Source of the DNA: Piper betle | Lineage: Eukaryota > Streptophyta > Magnoliopsida > Piperales > Piperaceae | Assembly: GCA_033002965.1 (NCBI GenBank) | Contig: JAURVB010000852.1 | Location: forward strand, 124,001 to 188,000 | Length of the DNA stretch: 64,000 nt | Reading direction: 5' to 3' | The notes under the pieces: model-generated | Database searches by the model: none | What the model was told of the DNA's origin: nothing | Seen by the model: the letters and a program-made list of their open reading frames with translations, nothing else | Shown: in pieces, positions 10,715-23,900 of the stretch | Layout: every line of letters starts with the position of its first letter | Numbering within the stretch: the first letter of the stretch is position 1 | Made by a program: the position numbers and the translations under genes

Positions 10715-13700
10715 TCCAAGATAGGGAAGATAGAGAAACTTGATGCAACAAATAATCATTGGTAGGTGATGCAAATCAAGGATTATCTTTACAAAAAGCA
10801 ACTACATCAACCGCTCGTAAGTACCAAGCCAAAAATACGCCCACCGAGGTGGGCCTTGTTGGACTAGCATGCCTTAGCTATCATTTGTTTTTGTTTGACA
10901 CAATCGGTGGTGTTCAATGTCTTCAAGCAAGAAACCATCAAAAGACTGATGGAGGCATTAGTGGGTGTATATAAGAAGTTGTTAATCTCTAACAGGTTAT
11001 TTCTTTTAAGGAAGATTGTCAATTTGAGAATGCCCAAAGGTAAATCTATTGCTAGACATTTGAATAATTTTAATAAGACATGCACACGACTTGAATCTGT
11101 GGAGATGACCTTTGACAAGGATATTAAATCTTTAATGTTCATGTGTTCTTTGCCTGATAGTTGGGATATGGTCATTACATCTATTAATAATGCATTGAAT
11201 GAAAAACTAGAGTTTGATGAACTAATAGATGCAATCTTAAATTATGAGATGATGAAGAGGAGCAAGTTAGACAGCACATCGTCCATCTCAAGCACGACTT
11301 TGTTGGTGGACAAAGGCAAGAGCAAAGAAAGGGTAGAGGTCAGAGTAGGGTGTTAAGACTCGAGGGCACTCTAAATTCAAAGGTAAATTCAAGGGTAAGC
11401 CTACTGGTTGAATTTACGATAAAGAAGGGCATGTAAAAGGACTGTCCCGAGCGAGTCAAGAATGGAGCTAATGTTGTAGATGAACATGAGGAAAAACTTT
11501 GTTTACTAGTTCATGATGACTATAAATTAGACATATGGTATATTGACTCAGGTGCTTCATTTCATTGTACTTCTCACAAGAAATAGTTTTTTGATTTTGT
11601 TAAGGCTGAGTTTGGACATATAACAATTGGCAATGGTCAGAGGTGCAAGATTGAAGGTAGGGGAGTAATCCATTTAAAAATGCATGGTGAAGGTAAACTT
11701 ATTCTCAAGGAGGTTAGGTACATGCCTGAGTTGATGAAGAATCTTATATCAGTCATCAAGCTAGATCGAGAGGGTTATAAGATCACATTTGAGAACATTC
11801 AGTGGAAGATCATCAAAGGAGAACTAGTAGTGATCAAGGGGAAGGCGGTGGGCACTCTATATCCATTGTCTACCAAGGTAGATCAAATTATTTTTTCGGC
11901 CACTGAGAAGAATGACAAAGCAACGCTATGGCATAGAAGACTTGCTCACTTGAGTGAGAGTGGGATGATCCTACATTCCAAGAAGGTGCGGATAGGTATA
12001 ATTGATACTAATTTTGATTTTTGTGAAGACTTTCTTAGGAAAACCAAAACGGGTTAGCTTCAACGAGGACAGGTGAGAAAAGAAAACTAAAAGATTGAAG
12101 TTTGTTCACATAGATGTTTGGGGCCGGCTCAAGTAAAGCGTTTTGCAAGTAATCTCTACTTTGCTACCTTCATAGATGATTACAATAGAAAGACATAGAT
12201 TTACATTATAAAAGAAAAATCAGAGGTCTTCAACATGTTTAAGATGCGCAAAGCTTATGTCAAGAATGAGATAAGGTTGAGATTGAAATGGCTATTGTCT
12301 GACAATGGTGGAGAGTAAAGCAATAAAGAGTTTGTCTCCTATTGTTCTACCAAAGGGATTAGGTGGATTAAGGCATTGCTAAAGACATTACAACAAAATG
12401 GTGTGGTGGAGAGAATGAATAGGACCATCCTAGAGAGAGCAAGAAGTATGAGAGTTTATGTCGGAACTCCCTTTTCATCTTTGGGGAGCCATTGTAGATA
12501 CTGCTATCTATCTAATCAACTGGAGTCCATCAAGTGGCTTAGATGGAAAAATACATGTGGAGGTATGGACTGGTAAGAAATTTAACTACTCCTTTCTTAG
12601 AGTCTTTGGTTGTATTGCATATGCACATCTTAACATAGAATTATAGAAGAAACTTGATACAAAATTCCTCAAGTGTAAATTTCTCAGATATGAAGGTAAC
12701 GAGTATGGTTGCCGGCTATGGGACTTCGAGAACATTAAGATATTTCAAAATTGAGATGTTGTATTCAATGAGGATTGCATGTACAATGACAAAAAGGCTG
12801 AAAAAAGTGAGGAGTCAAAAGAGAAGGAATATGTGGAACTTGATGAGACTAGTGAAGAGATACCAAGGCTGAAAATCAAGGAGTTGTTCCAAGTGATGAG
12901 GAATAATCATCTTCTAGTAAGACCAAACAAAAGTGTTAGTCACCAGCTAATCAACTATATGATGATGATGAATCAGATTCTGAATATTCTGATGCATAGG
13001 TTGAAATTAATGACTCAGAGCCACCACAAAAGGTTATTGCTTCGAAGATAAGGAGGAGCACAAGGTTAAGAAAGCCTACACAGAGATTGTGTCTACCATT
13101 ACACCAGATTTTATATACTGATGCAGGGGAACCAGAGTTCTATGATGAGGCCATGAGTGACAATGCTCATTTTAAGTGGGAATATACCATAAAAGATGAG
13201 ATGTCATTATTGGAGGAGAACCGTACATGGGAGTTGGTGAAGTTGCCACCGAAGGTAAAGGTTTTACAAAATCAGTGTATATACAAGGTCAAACATGAGG
13301 CTGGTAGGATACAAATGTATTAGGCAAAGCATGTGGTGAAAGGTTTTGGTCAAATGGAATAAATAGATCTTCATGATATATTTGCACATGTTGTAAAAAT
13401 GACTTCTATTAAAATAATCTTGAGTATTGTGACTATAAGGGTGTTGTATTTAAAACAGGTTGATGTGAAGACAGCCTTCCTTCATGGAAACTTGGAGGAA
13501 GAGATCTACATGAAACAGCCCGAGGGATTTGAAGTTAAAGGCAAAGAAAACATGGTGTGCAAATTGAAGAGGACTCTATATTGATTCAAACAAGCACCGA
13601 GGCCATGGTACTTAAAATTTGACAAATTTATGTTGGAGATTGGATTTACAAGGAGCCACTAAGACCACTGTGTCTATCTACAAAGGTTTAATGATGGAAA

Positions 13701-14640
13701 CTATATTATTCTAGCCTTCTATGTAGATAATATGCTTGTTGAAGGGACTAACATGGAGAAGATCAAGGATCTTAAAAGGAGGTTAGCCAAAAGATTCTCC
13801 ATGAAAAACCTAGGTCAAACAAAATAACTCTTTGGAATGCAAATTACCCGAGATAGGAAGAGTAATAAATTGTGGCTATCTCAAGAAGGGTACGTGAAGA
13901 AAGTCCTTGAGAGATTCAACATGCATGAATCCAAGCCAGTGACTACTACTCTGGGTAGTCAATTTCAATTGTCTAAGGAACAATGTGTTAAGAGTAATGA
14001 GGAGAAAGCTCGTATGAAGACAGTGCCTTATGCTTCAACAATCGAAAGTCTTATGTACGCAATGGTAAAAACACTACTGGATATTGCACATGCAGTGGGA
14101 GTAGTGAGAAGATTCATGATGTACCCAAGCAAAGAACATTCAAAAATGGTAAAGTAGATTTTTCATGTACTTGAAAGGCATTTCTAATTACTGTTTACGT
14201 TTTGGAGGTGATAACATTGATATGTGAGGTTATGCAGACTCGAATCATGCTAGAGTTAGGGCAGTGGAAGGAGCACATTCGGCTACATCTTTACAGTTGG
14301 TGGAACCGCAGTGAGTTAGGTTTTGAAGCCGCAAAAGATAGTTGTTTTATCTTCAACTGAAGTTAAATATGTAGCTTCTACAGAGGCTAGCAAGGAGTAC
14401 ATTTGAATGAAAACTTTAATGAATGAGTTAGATTTTGTTGGGATTGATTTAGGTTGTTTAGTGATAGTCAAAGTGCAATCTATTTAGCCAAAAACTCAAC
14501 ATTTCATTAAAAGATGAAATATATTCGGTTAAGGTATCATTTTATCAGATCTTTGTTAAAAGAAGGTAAATTAAAGTTGCAAAAGATTGATAGGAAAAAC
14601 AATCTAGCGGACATGCTAACCAAACTAGTGGAGGGACAAA
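10715..14640 (+). pseudogene. Copia Gag-Pol polyprotein, multiply broken
   Basis: Recognisable blocks in order are as follows. Gag covers 10715-11356 (KIEKLDATNNHW start; the open part at 10895-11356 is the UBN2-like Gag body). The aspartic protease site DSGAS lies at about 11544-11558. The pre-integrase LWHRRLAHLSESGM is near 11930. Integrase has a VHIDVWGP motif near 12103, SDNGGE near 12298 and a QQNGVVERMNR motif near 12391. RT has QVDVKTAFLHGNLEEEIYM near 13458, and the active-site box reads YVDN instead of YVDD near 13720. RNase H and the ADMLTK-like end lie near 14220-14640. In-frame stops occur in every domain, and the RT box has lost one catalytic aspartate, so it cannot act by itself. 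Confidence 0.9.
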
Positions 14641-14774
14641 AGTTGAGTCTCTGCTCTACTTTTGTGACTCAACTTTTATGAACTTATACTAACATGTAAG
14701 TAGTGGACTTATGCAACAAACAAGTAGAAGAAGATCATGGCTGATGAGTTTCAATCGGACCCCAAGTGGGAAAT

Positions 14775-15350
14775 TGTTAACATTTGTACCCATAAATATT
14801 TATTATTTATAGCTCATTGTCATACTCGGAATACCAAAGGAAGTCTTAGGAATACCAAAAGAAGTCTCCGAATACGAAATGGTGGTGACTGTTTGTTGAA
14901 CCGTAATTGAAGATGAAGAGGCTCAAAATAACTCTATAAAATTCTCTTTAAAAGCTTTATAGGTTTCATTCTTGAAAGTATGGACAAGATAGTGAAGTAA
15001 TAGAGAAGAGAGTAAAAAAAGAGATAAGAAGAGGAAAGGGAAACCTTATTCACTGGTGTAAGCCTATACGAAGTGTCGAAAGAAGAGAAACATTGGGATC
15101 TCAATTGTAAGGGTTGGGTGAGTAATTTTTTTATACATCTATATGAGTTTAAGGGTTTAATCTTTGGTTAAAGTAGTAAATTATTCGTCATTGTCCCGTG
15201 GTTTTTTAACTCAGGATAGAAAGAGGGTTTTCCACATTAACTTTTTGTGTTCTTTTGTATTTGTTTATCTTATTTCTCCGATGTTATTTTCCTATCTCAC
15301 ATGTTCATTGTTGTCGTGATTAATCTCCAACTTTAGGGATTTTCCTCAAA
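14775..15350 (+). repeat. 3' LTR of copia element 2
   Basis: It starts TGTTAACATTTGTACCC and aligns along its length with 10079-10641. The last bases read CCTCAAA instead of CTCAACA. Differences are numerous enough to imply an old insertion. Confidence 0.85.
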
Positions 15351-16531
15351 TAGCTTTGGATTCTCTTTGTTTCATCTGCTTAGATCCACTCGTAGTTCAT
15401 CCAGACCAATCTGCAGAATCCATGACATGATTACGCAGAAAGTTCACCGCCCAGACGAGCAAAAAGTGCCGTGGAAAAGGCATCAATGACCCAACACCAA
15501 ATAGAACACATATGATAGACTGCCAAGGACATTCAGCAATACGAGACAGACTTGTTGTATAGAAGTTAAAGAGCACCCACAAAAGTAACCCAATCCAGTT
15601 ATAACTGTCTAATTACCTGCCACTTTTTTTCTATAAATAATTCCACACTAATGTAAAAATAAGGAACGAACTAGTTCCTTGTCACATTGTCACTGTAATG
15701 ATTGTTGATGAGTCCTATCAATATAAACACAAATAAATATTAGCAGAGAGCTCACCTTCCCATCCTAGGTGATAGACGCGTTGTATGTATGGAAGACTTG
15801 TATAAACAACTTGAAATAAAAGATATATGAGCAAAGATATCATACAAGCCTTGTATTTAATTGAGTTCAAACATATTGTGTACAGTAAACTCTTTATTTC
15901 ATGCTCTGTTCACAGTTCGACAAGCTATTCTATTTATTTCAAACTCATTATTTTCTTGAATACAAAATTAACGTGTACTGGATGGTCAAGCTGAATTACC
16001 AACTCGAACACAAAATGCTCGTTAGCTGGCTTGGTTTCATGACAAAAAAACTGGCATTAACATGGTTTATAATGTAAGACCACACAAAACCGTGGAGATT
16101 GACAAATAATTTCTACCCCCCAAAAGACGTAGAGAGAATAGCTTCTCCCTATCCTTTTTTTCCCTAGAAAGCCTTTAATCCTAATTGTATTCAATCCTAA
16201 AATCAAAACATGGCACGGCCGCAATCACTGCCCTTGCTGAGCACTTCCTCCCACGGTTGCCGTCACTTCCCTTGCCAAGTGCTTCCTTACCGCCATATTT
16301 GCTTGGGCTCTCCCACCACCATCATCGCTGCCATTGTTGCTTCCCTTCTGCCGTCACTGCCCTTAGTCTCTCCTTCCGCTGTAATCGCTGCCCTTGTCGA
16401 GTACTTTCCTACCGTTGTTTCTACCCTTAGGCTCTTCTACCTCCTGCCGTAGTCACTTTCCTACCGCTGTTTCTCCAACCCCTTGCATAGCGCTTCCACC
16501 ACCTCCATCTCTTTCCTTAGGCTCTATGCAT
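15351..16531. other. Intergenic DNA with a C-rich low-complexity block
   Basis: 15351-15375 is the continuation of the sequence split by copia element 2. At 15397-15582 an open stretch on the minus strand resembles no family I know. At 16185-16500 repeated GCCGTCACTGCCCTT-like words form an imperfect pyrimidine-rich repeat that is open in two frames; its Ser/Pro/His-rich translations look like composition, not a protein. Confidence 0.4.
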
Positions 16532-16903
16532 CACTACAAAAATATATGTTCTCTCTACGATTCAATAAACTTAATATACACTGTAATACCGTAGAGTATA
16601 AAGTGGGATGGCGATAAGTGAGGCAGCAAAAAATTTCTCCACAATTTTATGCATGAGAAAAGTAAGAAAATTAATGCATGCTTCTTTATAAACATCGAGA
16701 TAATATTAAATTCTATCTCCATGGTTTTAGATGTGAAGAAAGGTAAATTAATACATGTTTATCTACAAACATAGAGATAATATTATATTCTTTCTCCACG
16801 GTTTTACAAACCATGGAGAAAGTGTTGTGAAGTGTAGCAAAAAATTTAAACTTTCTCTACAGTTTTTTTTGAGGGGTGGAGAAAAAACATTTTTCTTGTA
16901 GTG
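16532..16903. mobile_element. CACTA-type MITE
   Basis: The left end reads CACTACAAAAATAT and the right end is the inverted TTTTTCTTGTAGTG, the usual CACTA terminus. Both flanks are CAT (16529-16531 and 16904-16906), the expected 3-bp target duplication. The 372-bp interior has no transposase. It contains a partly repeated motif (AACAT-GAGATAATATTA near 16690 and 16775) and CTCCACGGTTTTA-type words. The family must be mobilised in trans. Confidence 0.85.
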
Positions 16904-18549
16904 CATGTTCAGTGGTTTCATAATGGTTTGGATTTGTAATTTCCATGATTTGTTGCTCTTGAGTCATGTTTGATTATGTATTGGAAATCATGGAAGACCA
17001 GATTGATAGCTTGTTTCATCGATCGACAACATTTTTTTATCGCTAGTTTTTTTTCCTGATAGCTAGCTACAGCCAATGTATTGCTTTCCATAAATCATTA
17101 TAAACTTTTTTGAAATAAAACAGTTATTTTTAAAAAAATAAATCTAATTGGCTAACATTAGTATCTTTTCACCCAATAATGTTTTTTGAAAGTTTTGAAA
17201 CATGATAGAACCTGATCTGTTGTGAAAATTAGCTAGCTTTGACTATCAGAAAAATATCACGTATGCATAGTATTTGGTTAACAAAAATTGTTGTTGTTTT
17301 AACCTTAACTTTGGTTGGTCTTCAAAATCATATGTAGTGTCCATATAAATACAAATAGATGTGAGAGAAATTCCTGATTTAACTATGGTGATGTTTTCTG
17401 GACCAGTTTGTAATTAACATTGTTTTTTTTATGTGATGAGATTCTTTATACATATTTTTAGGGTTTGCAATTGGCAAAAGCAAGTTTGTTAATCTAAGTA
17501 GCAATAAACATGCATTTACTGGATAACCTAATATGTTAATACGTGGTCGTAGTCTCTATTTCACGTATGATTTTTTTTTATGTGTACGAAGGTGTTGAAG
17601 ATATTCGCTACGTTATTTTAACTGATTATTTGATTAATTCTTTTTGTACATTTCAAGAGAAATCTTAGTTCTTTTTTTTGTTTAATCATTTGCCATCTGG
17701 TAAATAATATGCTTAGCAAAATGATATGGCCTTTTTTAAAAACTTGTATTTGAACTTGTCTCCTTGGACTATAGATTATGTGTTTCATTGAATTTATGCT
17801 TTTTTGGTGATCAAATTTAACTTCCTGCTATAGATATTATGGAACCATCATTTCCCCAAAAAAAACAATGAAAAGATTTTATTTAACTTTCAGTTATAAC
17901 TTCTAATAGTGAAATTATTAGGCATACAAATTAAGGAGCGGAATAATATTGTCACTTGTGCTTGATATTAATATGACTTGCTTTCGTAAGTGCAACATCT
18001 CGAACATGATTCGAGTGTTCAACAAGAAGAAGCGTGTTTCTTTTGCATCAATTACACCAAGGTCCACAATTAATATCCCTTCTTATATATTATATACAAT
18101 GTTAATATTATATAATGTCCCCTTCTTATTTATAAATATAATATAATATCCCTCACTGTATGCTAAGAAATTTAGTGTGTTAAAAAAGGGCTTTTGAATA
18201 TTTAATTTTTGCCTTTCTCAAATTAATATATAATGTTTTCCCTCTATCTTTTTAAGAGGTGCAAGAATTTCAATGAGGGTAATCAAGGGATCCCTTTAAG
18301 CACCTTTGTTGCGGGTTTCAACAATACTAATAAACTCCAATGAATATTTTGCTTTTCATGTGCTATTCGATTATCTATTGATCTGTCACTTATCGTAGAG
18401 GTTGTTTGATTTATATGTTACTATCACATCTTCATATTCTTCGATGAATACATGTTTGATTTCTACATGCTTTTGGACGAGTCATTTGCCCATTTATGTA
18501 AATTGTATTCTTGTTTATATTCGGATAATTTGTCACTAGCAATAATATA
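16904..18549. other. AT-rich intergenic DNA, nothing definable
   Basis: No coding region, RNA gene or clear repeat border was seen. ORFs here are short and AT-driven (for example 17949-18146). Confidence 0.5.
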
Positions 18550-19700
18550 ATGGATAAGAGTTGGATGACTTGTAGACTTAGACAACCTAAACATATGATT
18601 GGTGTCCGAAGATTTATTGAATTTTTCACGTCCAATCCAAGAGTTGTTGACAGTGGCATGGTGCGATGCCCTTGTAGAAGGTGCAGGAATAAGGGATGTC
18701 TGTGGCGTGGGCACTTCTTTTCCGTGTCGCCCATGCCTTGTGTACACAAAATTATTGAAAGCATTGTCGTGTCCGTACTCGAGAAATTTTAGCAAACACC
18801 ATTTGTGTCCGTCTGCAAAATCTTTTTAGGAAACAAACGGGCATGGACACAAATAGGATATAACATAAATTAATATGAATCATAAAATTAACATAAATTC
18901 AAATGTTCATACTAAAAAATAAATAGGAAGAGATGTATTTTATAAAAATATAAGTTTTAACAATTTGTTTTAAATGGATCTAATTTGCACATTTTCAAAT
19001 TTTTCTACGATAAGCCTAAGATACACCCCTTCACCCCTTCTCTTTCACTAAAATTCCTAACATAGCCAATAAATCAACGACATATTCTCAATTATAAAAA
19101 AATTCCTCTCTAACAATATAAAATAAATCTTGAGTTGAAAATATCTTCATTTTCTTAGTACTACACACTTAAAATTCATAATTAAAGTTGTGCATATCTA
19201 TAATTTAGGCAATCACTATTCAAAATGACAATCTTTCAATCTACTTAAAGTAAATGAACACTATTCATAGGTTAAAAAATAGTATTAGAGAAGAAAAGAC
19301 CATTCTAATTTTGAGTTTAACCAGTTGTGGACACCCCTGGTAGGAATGTGAGATGGTATGCTGTTGATGATGTAGAGGTTTATTGCAACCAATGGGGAAT
19401 GATTATGGACTATGAGATATGGGGACATCACGGAGAAAGTCATTCTAGAGCAAATGTTGATGTAGAGGATGAAACAATAGAAAGGGTGCATGGTGCATGA
19501 TTTGGTGTAGAAGACTCATTGGAAGCAAATAATAAAGCTCTGAATTTATAGACTCGAAAACTCAAAGTGCTCTAGACTTCTATGATTTGGTGGCTGATAC
19601 TGAGCAAGAACTTTACTATGGTTATAAGGAATTTCACAAAGTTATCACTGATGCAAATGCAAGTTTGGGGTTAGCAATAGTGCATGCAAACAATTACTAA
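18550..19700 (+). pseudogene. CACTA (En/Spm) transposase remnant
   Basis: The open stretch 18550-18792 begins MDKSWM and continues with GVRRFIEF and a cysteine cluster RCPCRRCRNKG. This is the N-terminal transposase-associated zinc-finger domain of plant En/Spm proteins. Further on, 19350-19690 has pieces such as FYDLVADTEQELYYG and a KFHKV/KFSKL-like segment typical of the region before the catalytic domain, in shifting frames with stops. About 480 bp of unrelated AT-rich DNA separates the parts. The catalytic domain is absent, and no CACTA ends could be assigned to it. Confidence 0.75.
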
Positions 19701-19869
19701 AATTGTTGAAGCAAGCATTACCAGCTCCCAAAACTAATAACTAAGTTCGTTCAATAAATAAATTCCTTCCAAAAAAATACTAAATAAGTCGAAATTCAAA
19801 GATAGTCAATGTATTTTGTATGATTGATTGGTATAAACGCAAATAAAAAGCTTGTTGGGTTTCTGCCAT

Positions 19870-20918
19870 TCATTTGTTGGAGAGAGTTCCAAGCGCAAGC
19901 TTTGGCTTCTCATCTTCCGACGTCATGCTCTCATTCATGGCCATGAAGGAAGGAACGGCGACCTCCTCCCCGGAGGGGCAGACGGCCAACGTCGATCTCT
20001 CGGCGGGCGCCCGACGGAAGCACAGGGCGATCCTCGACGGCATCGGCGCCGGCACGTTGAGGGCTCTTAGCTCCTGCAGCTCCCTCTTCAGCCTCCTGTT
20101 TTCGTTGATCAAGCTCTGGCAGCAGCTCTTGATGAACTCGCAGTCCACCTCTGTTTGCTTGATTTTTGTTCTGGGTTTTTGTCAAAAGATTATAATAAGT
20201 TAAATAATATCGAGTTTTCTTTCTTAAATGACTCCAGCTTTTATTAACATCTAAAATATTTTTTCGTCCTTGTGATATCCATTCAAAATTATTTTTTTAG
20301 AGTGTTTATACTCGAACAGATTGAACTTTTAGGAAAAGCTGTGATTTAGATAATTGATTTACGAAGATGAATTAATCAACTATGATGACACACATAACAA
20401 GAATTGATGATTTTTTTCGGATATAAACAATGTGGAAGTACTCATACCTCGCTCTTCGGTTCTGGAACCAAACATCGACCTGCCGTGGAAGCAAGGTCAG
20501 TCTGGCAGCCAGTTCCTCCTTCTGAATCTGCAAGAGGCCACCTCTACTCAAAAACCCAATTACAAGAAAATGGTATTGATCAAGCATTGATAGAGATGAC
20601 TTAACCAACCTGGCCCAGAGTGGTGTGTTCTTCGAAGCTCTTCTCGAGAGAGTGAGTTTGCTCTCTGGTCAGCCTAAGCTTCTTCCTGGAAACATTGACG
20701 TTGTTGAAGCACTTGTCCAAGTATCGATGATTTTGATGATCTTCCTCGGCCTTGTTCAAGTCTGGAGAATGCCAAAGACATCGCTCTAACTCTTGTTTTC
20801 TCTTGTTATTGGCATCATGTCCAGACACAGCAAAGACCTTTTGAGGACCTACTGCGAGAGAAAGTTGAGTGTAGCAATCATCTTCTTCTCCCTTATTGTC
20901 TTTCAACTTCAACATCAT
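19870..20918 (-). CDS. Class II homeodomain-leucine zipper (HD-Zip) transcription factor, three exons
   Basis: Predicted join on the minus strand: 20918-20610, 20527-20448, 20170-19870, giving 229 residues. The introns (20609-20528 and 20447-20171) begin GT and end AG. The start is the ATG at 20918; another ATG follows it. The homeodomain covers about residues 78-135: RKKLRLTREQ in helix 1, then VDVWFQNRRAR in helix 3, split by the second intron at the conserved final Arg. A leucine zipper follows (about 136-171, ending LQELRAL). An LSLAV stretch near residues 19-23 resembles an EAR-type repression motif. The family acts in the nucleus as dimers on CAAT(C/G)ATTG sites in shade, auxin and development responses. 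The class II CPSCE box is here CPSGE (194-198), so its second cysteine is lost. The splice pattern is inferred, not observed. Confidence 0.88.
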
Positions 20919-23900
20919 GGATCTCTCCCACAAATTCAGACCAAGCAAGCCTGCATATATATATTGGTGATTATTGTATAAGGATGAAGATTTGTGCTCA
21001 ATTAAATGGGGAGGGCTGAAGTTAGTCTTAGGAGCATTTAGTGTCTTAAACGTTAGTCTTTGACAAGAATCAAAGAAAACATCCCCAAATTAAAGCTCAA
21101 TTTGACTGTGTTATGAATGGGCGACAAAGGTATTCAAAGCAGATAGTATTTGGTGGCATTGAAAGCTCTTGTCAAGTCAGTTTCATCTGCCACCAAGTAT
21201 TCTCCCACGCATGGATTTTAATGGCAGGTATTTGCCTGCATTAAATCATGAACATGTGACGTAGAAGATCCCATTTGTCAGACCCAATGATTGAAACCGG
21301 TTGTCTCGTCCGAGTCAACTCGGTCGTGCGTAATTCAAGTTCAAAATTAGAGTTTGTTTGGAATTGAAAAAAACGGTTTTAGAATCGGCCGAGTCGAGCG
21401 ATTTTAACCGAGTCAGGCGGATTCCAATCAGACCGAGTTGAAACAAATTTCTTTTAGTTTAGAAATGTCTCACGGTGGATTCCACGTTGTCGCAGGTATT
21501 ATATATACCCTTTAAATTTAAATCTCCACTTTCCAAAACTTCTTATTTCAAACTCTTTGATAAATTGGTTTGACTTTCATTTCTTTCTGTTGCATCCTTT
21601 AAAATATAATATTCTTTTTTCTATTTTATTTCACTAAATGTATCTTTCACAAGCATGCTAAGAATAAATAGATTATATAAAATCTTGCTTCAAAAAACAA
21701 AATAAAATAGTTAAAAGAAGTAGACACCTTTAATATTTGTAATTATATATTACTTTATAATTTTATAATACCTTATTTTAGCTATGTAAATAAGTCATGA
21801 ATCGGTATTGAACCAGTTTAAACCAATCTGATTCTAATTATAAAAAATCTGATTCAACAACCAATTTCGATTTTTGCAACAATAGTCAAACCAGGTATTT
21901 GTCTTATAATTTGAGATTGAGTCATATATATGTTTTGTTTGAAGCTTTAATATATAAAGTGGCTTGATGAGAATAAAAAGTGTATCGAGTGTTTGGATCC
22001 CCGACAAACTTTGAAATTAGGGATGGATTCCGATATGATCCATATCCAATATGTTTATATCCAGGATATTTGGATATATAATATATTAAAAAATATTTTG
22101 ATTGGATTCGGATAATTTGGGTGATCATATTGAATCTAATCTAAATAGGTAATATTTTATAAAACTATATTTAAAATATTTATAATTATAATTTTTATTA
22201 TTTCCTCTACTTTTTAGATTATAATAATCTAGATTATTAATACATTTTTTATTAGATTTAATCAAATAATGATTAGATAGGGGGATCGGGTACAAATATG
22301 GTAAATAATTAAAATGGATGTAATGTACGGATTCTGGTGGAATCAGGTTTTAATATTGATATTCGGATTTGATACAAATATAGTATATTAGAACCCATCC
22401 CTATAAGAATGGTGATAACATAATAATGTACCGTTTTACTTGTCAAAAATTGTTCATTATAATTTATCATTGACTATCATTTATAGCCATAGACAATTAA
22501 TTAGTTCAATAAAAGCAAATAATTTTCATTCATTTCTCTTAAGGATATGTTTGGTTGTTTTAAAATTACAAGAAAGTTATATAAATTTGGAGGTAGCAAA
22601 ATTCCTTATATTTGGATGTCTTGATGTTTAGTCAAAAAATTTAAATTTCAATCAAAATAAGTCTGTATAAAAATTATACAAAGCAACATTTTGCTATAAA
22701 AAAATAAAACAAAATGGGGAAACTTTTGATAGGCATTGTTATAGAAAGAATATTTCATTTTTATCTTATTTTTTCCTATTTAAAAATGTAAGGGAAATTT
22801 TAAAATTTTTATGTCATCTCGTCTCATTGCATTTCTGTTTCATATGATTTTATTTTTCATTTACATTATTTTCATGTTAACCAAACGGACTCTAAAATAA
22901 ATCCTTATAATTTATAGACTCCCCTATCAAAGTTTTACTAGATAGAGACTCATTGACATTTAACGTTTAAGATCACTCTAATTGTCCTAAAATTATGTAA
23001 AAGAAATATAAAATTTGGAGATAAAAAATTTCCTCATGTTTAGATATCTTGTAATTTAGTTAATGGAAATTTTATTTTCGGCCAAAGCAAGTCTAAAACA
23101 AGTCTACGTAAAAAAGTTTACAAAGTGACGTTTTTGTGAAAAACCAAAACATTTGAAGGAAATTTTGGGAGAAATATGTATATATCAAAAAATTATTTCA
23201 TTTTTATTTTATTTTCTTACTATCGAAACATGTAAAGAAATTTTTTAAAATTTTCATATCATTTCATTTTATTATATTTCCTTTTCTTGTGAATTTTTTT
23301 TCATTTATATTATTTTCATGTCAACCAAATTGACTTTAATAGACCTTGACTTAAAGTTAAATTACACTTTTATTGAAAGAATTTTTCAAGGCCATATTTA
23401 CAGTGACTAATTACTCGCTTAACCAACATGCCTAATAATATAATAATTTTGAAATACTTAATAAAATTAAATAACTTGACATCAACTAATTAAATAAAAT
23501 AACTTAACATAATATCAGGGATTTGTTTCATAATTTGAGATAGTGTAATATGTATGTTTCATTTCAAGCAAATGATATAAAGGCCTAATGCGAAATAAGA
23601 AGTTTGTATAGTCTCCCGTTCAGTAAGAAGGATACTGATAACATCTCATATAACGTTTACTAGGTAAAAATTGTCCACAGTAAGTTGTAAAAAGGATATA
23701 TTTTGATAACATTTTATATACGTTTACTAGGTAAAAATTGTCCATAGTTCGTTGCAATTAACCAGTATTTTATAACCATAAATAATTATTAGTTTCATAA
23801 CAGTGTTTGGTTACATGGTTTTGAGCCTATTTATTATAAAAATATATAAAAAACTATAATGATTACGGCTAAATAACATGTGTTTAAGAAAAATATAAGC

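Larger units (their letters stand above)
10079..15350 (+). mobile_element. Ty1/copia LTR retrotransposon 2, full length but dead
   Basis: LTRs at 10079-10641 and 14775-15350 start TGTTAA and flank a recognisable copia polyprotein in the order Gag, protease, integrase, RT, RNase H. The bases before it are CAGCT (10074-10078) and after it TAGCT (15351-15355), a 5-bp target duplication with one change. A primer-site-like GCGCCATCTGTTGGAA follows the 5' LTR, and a purine-rich AAGTGGGAAAT precedes the 3' LTR. The coding region has many stops and frame changes. It belongs to the same family group as copia element 1, as the LTRs and 3' leader segment are related, but it retains its own pol. Confidence 0.9.

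Noticed and set aside
16185..16594. Ser/Pro/His-rich ORFs
   Set aside because: Two frames are open over the same pyrimidine-rich repeat; no start context or motif.
20955..20965. TATA box for the HD-Zip gene
   Set aside because: It would leave almost no leader before the ATG; kept only as a remark in the intergenic entry.
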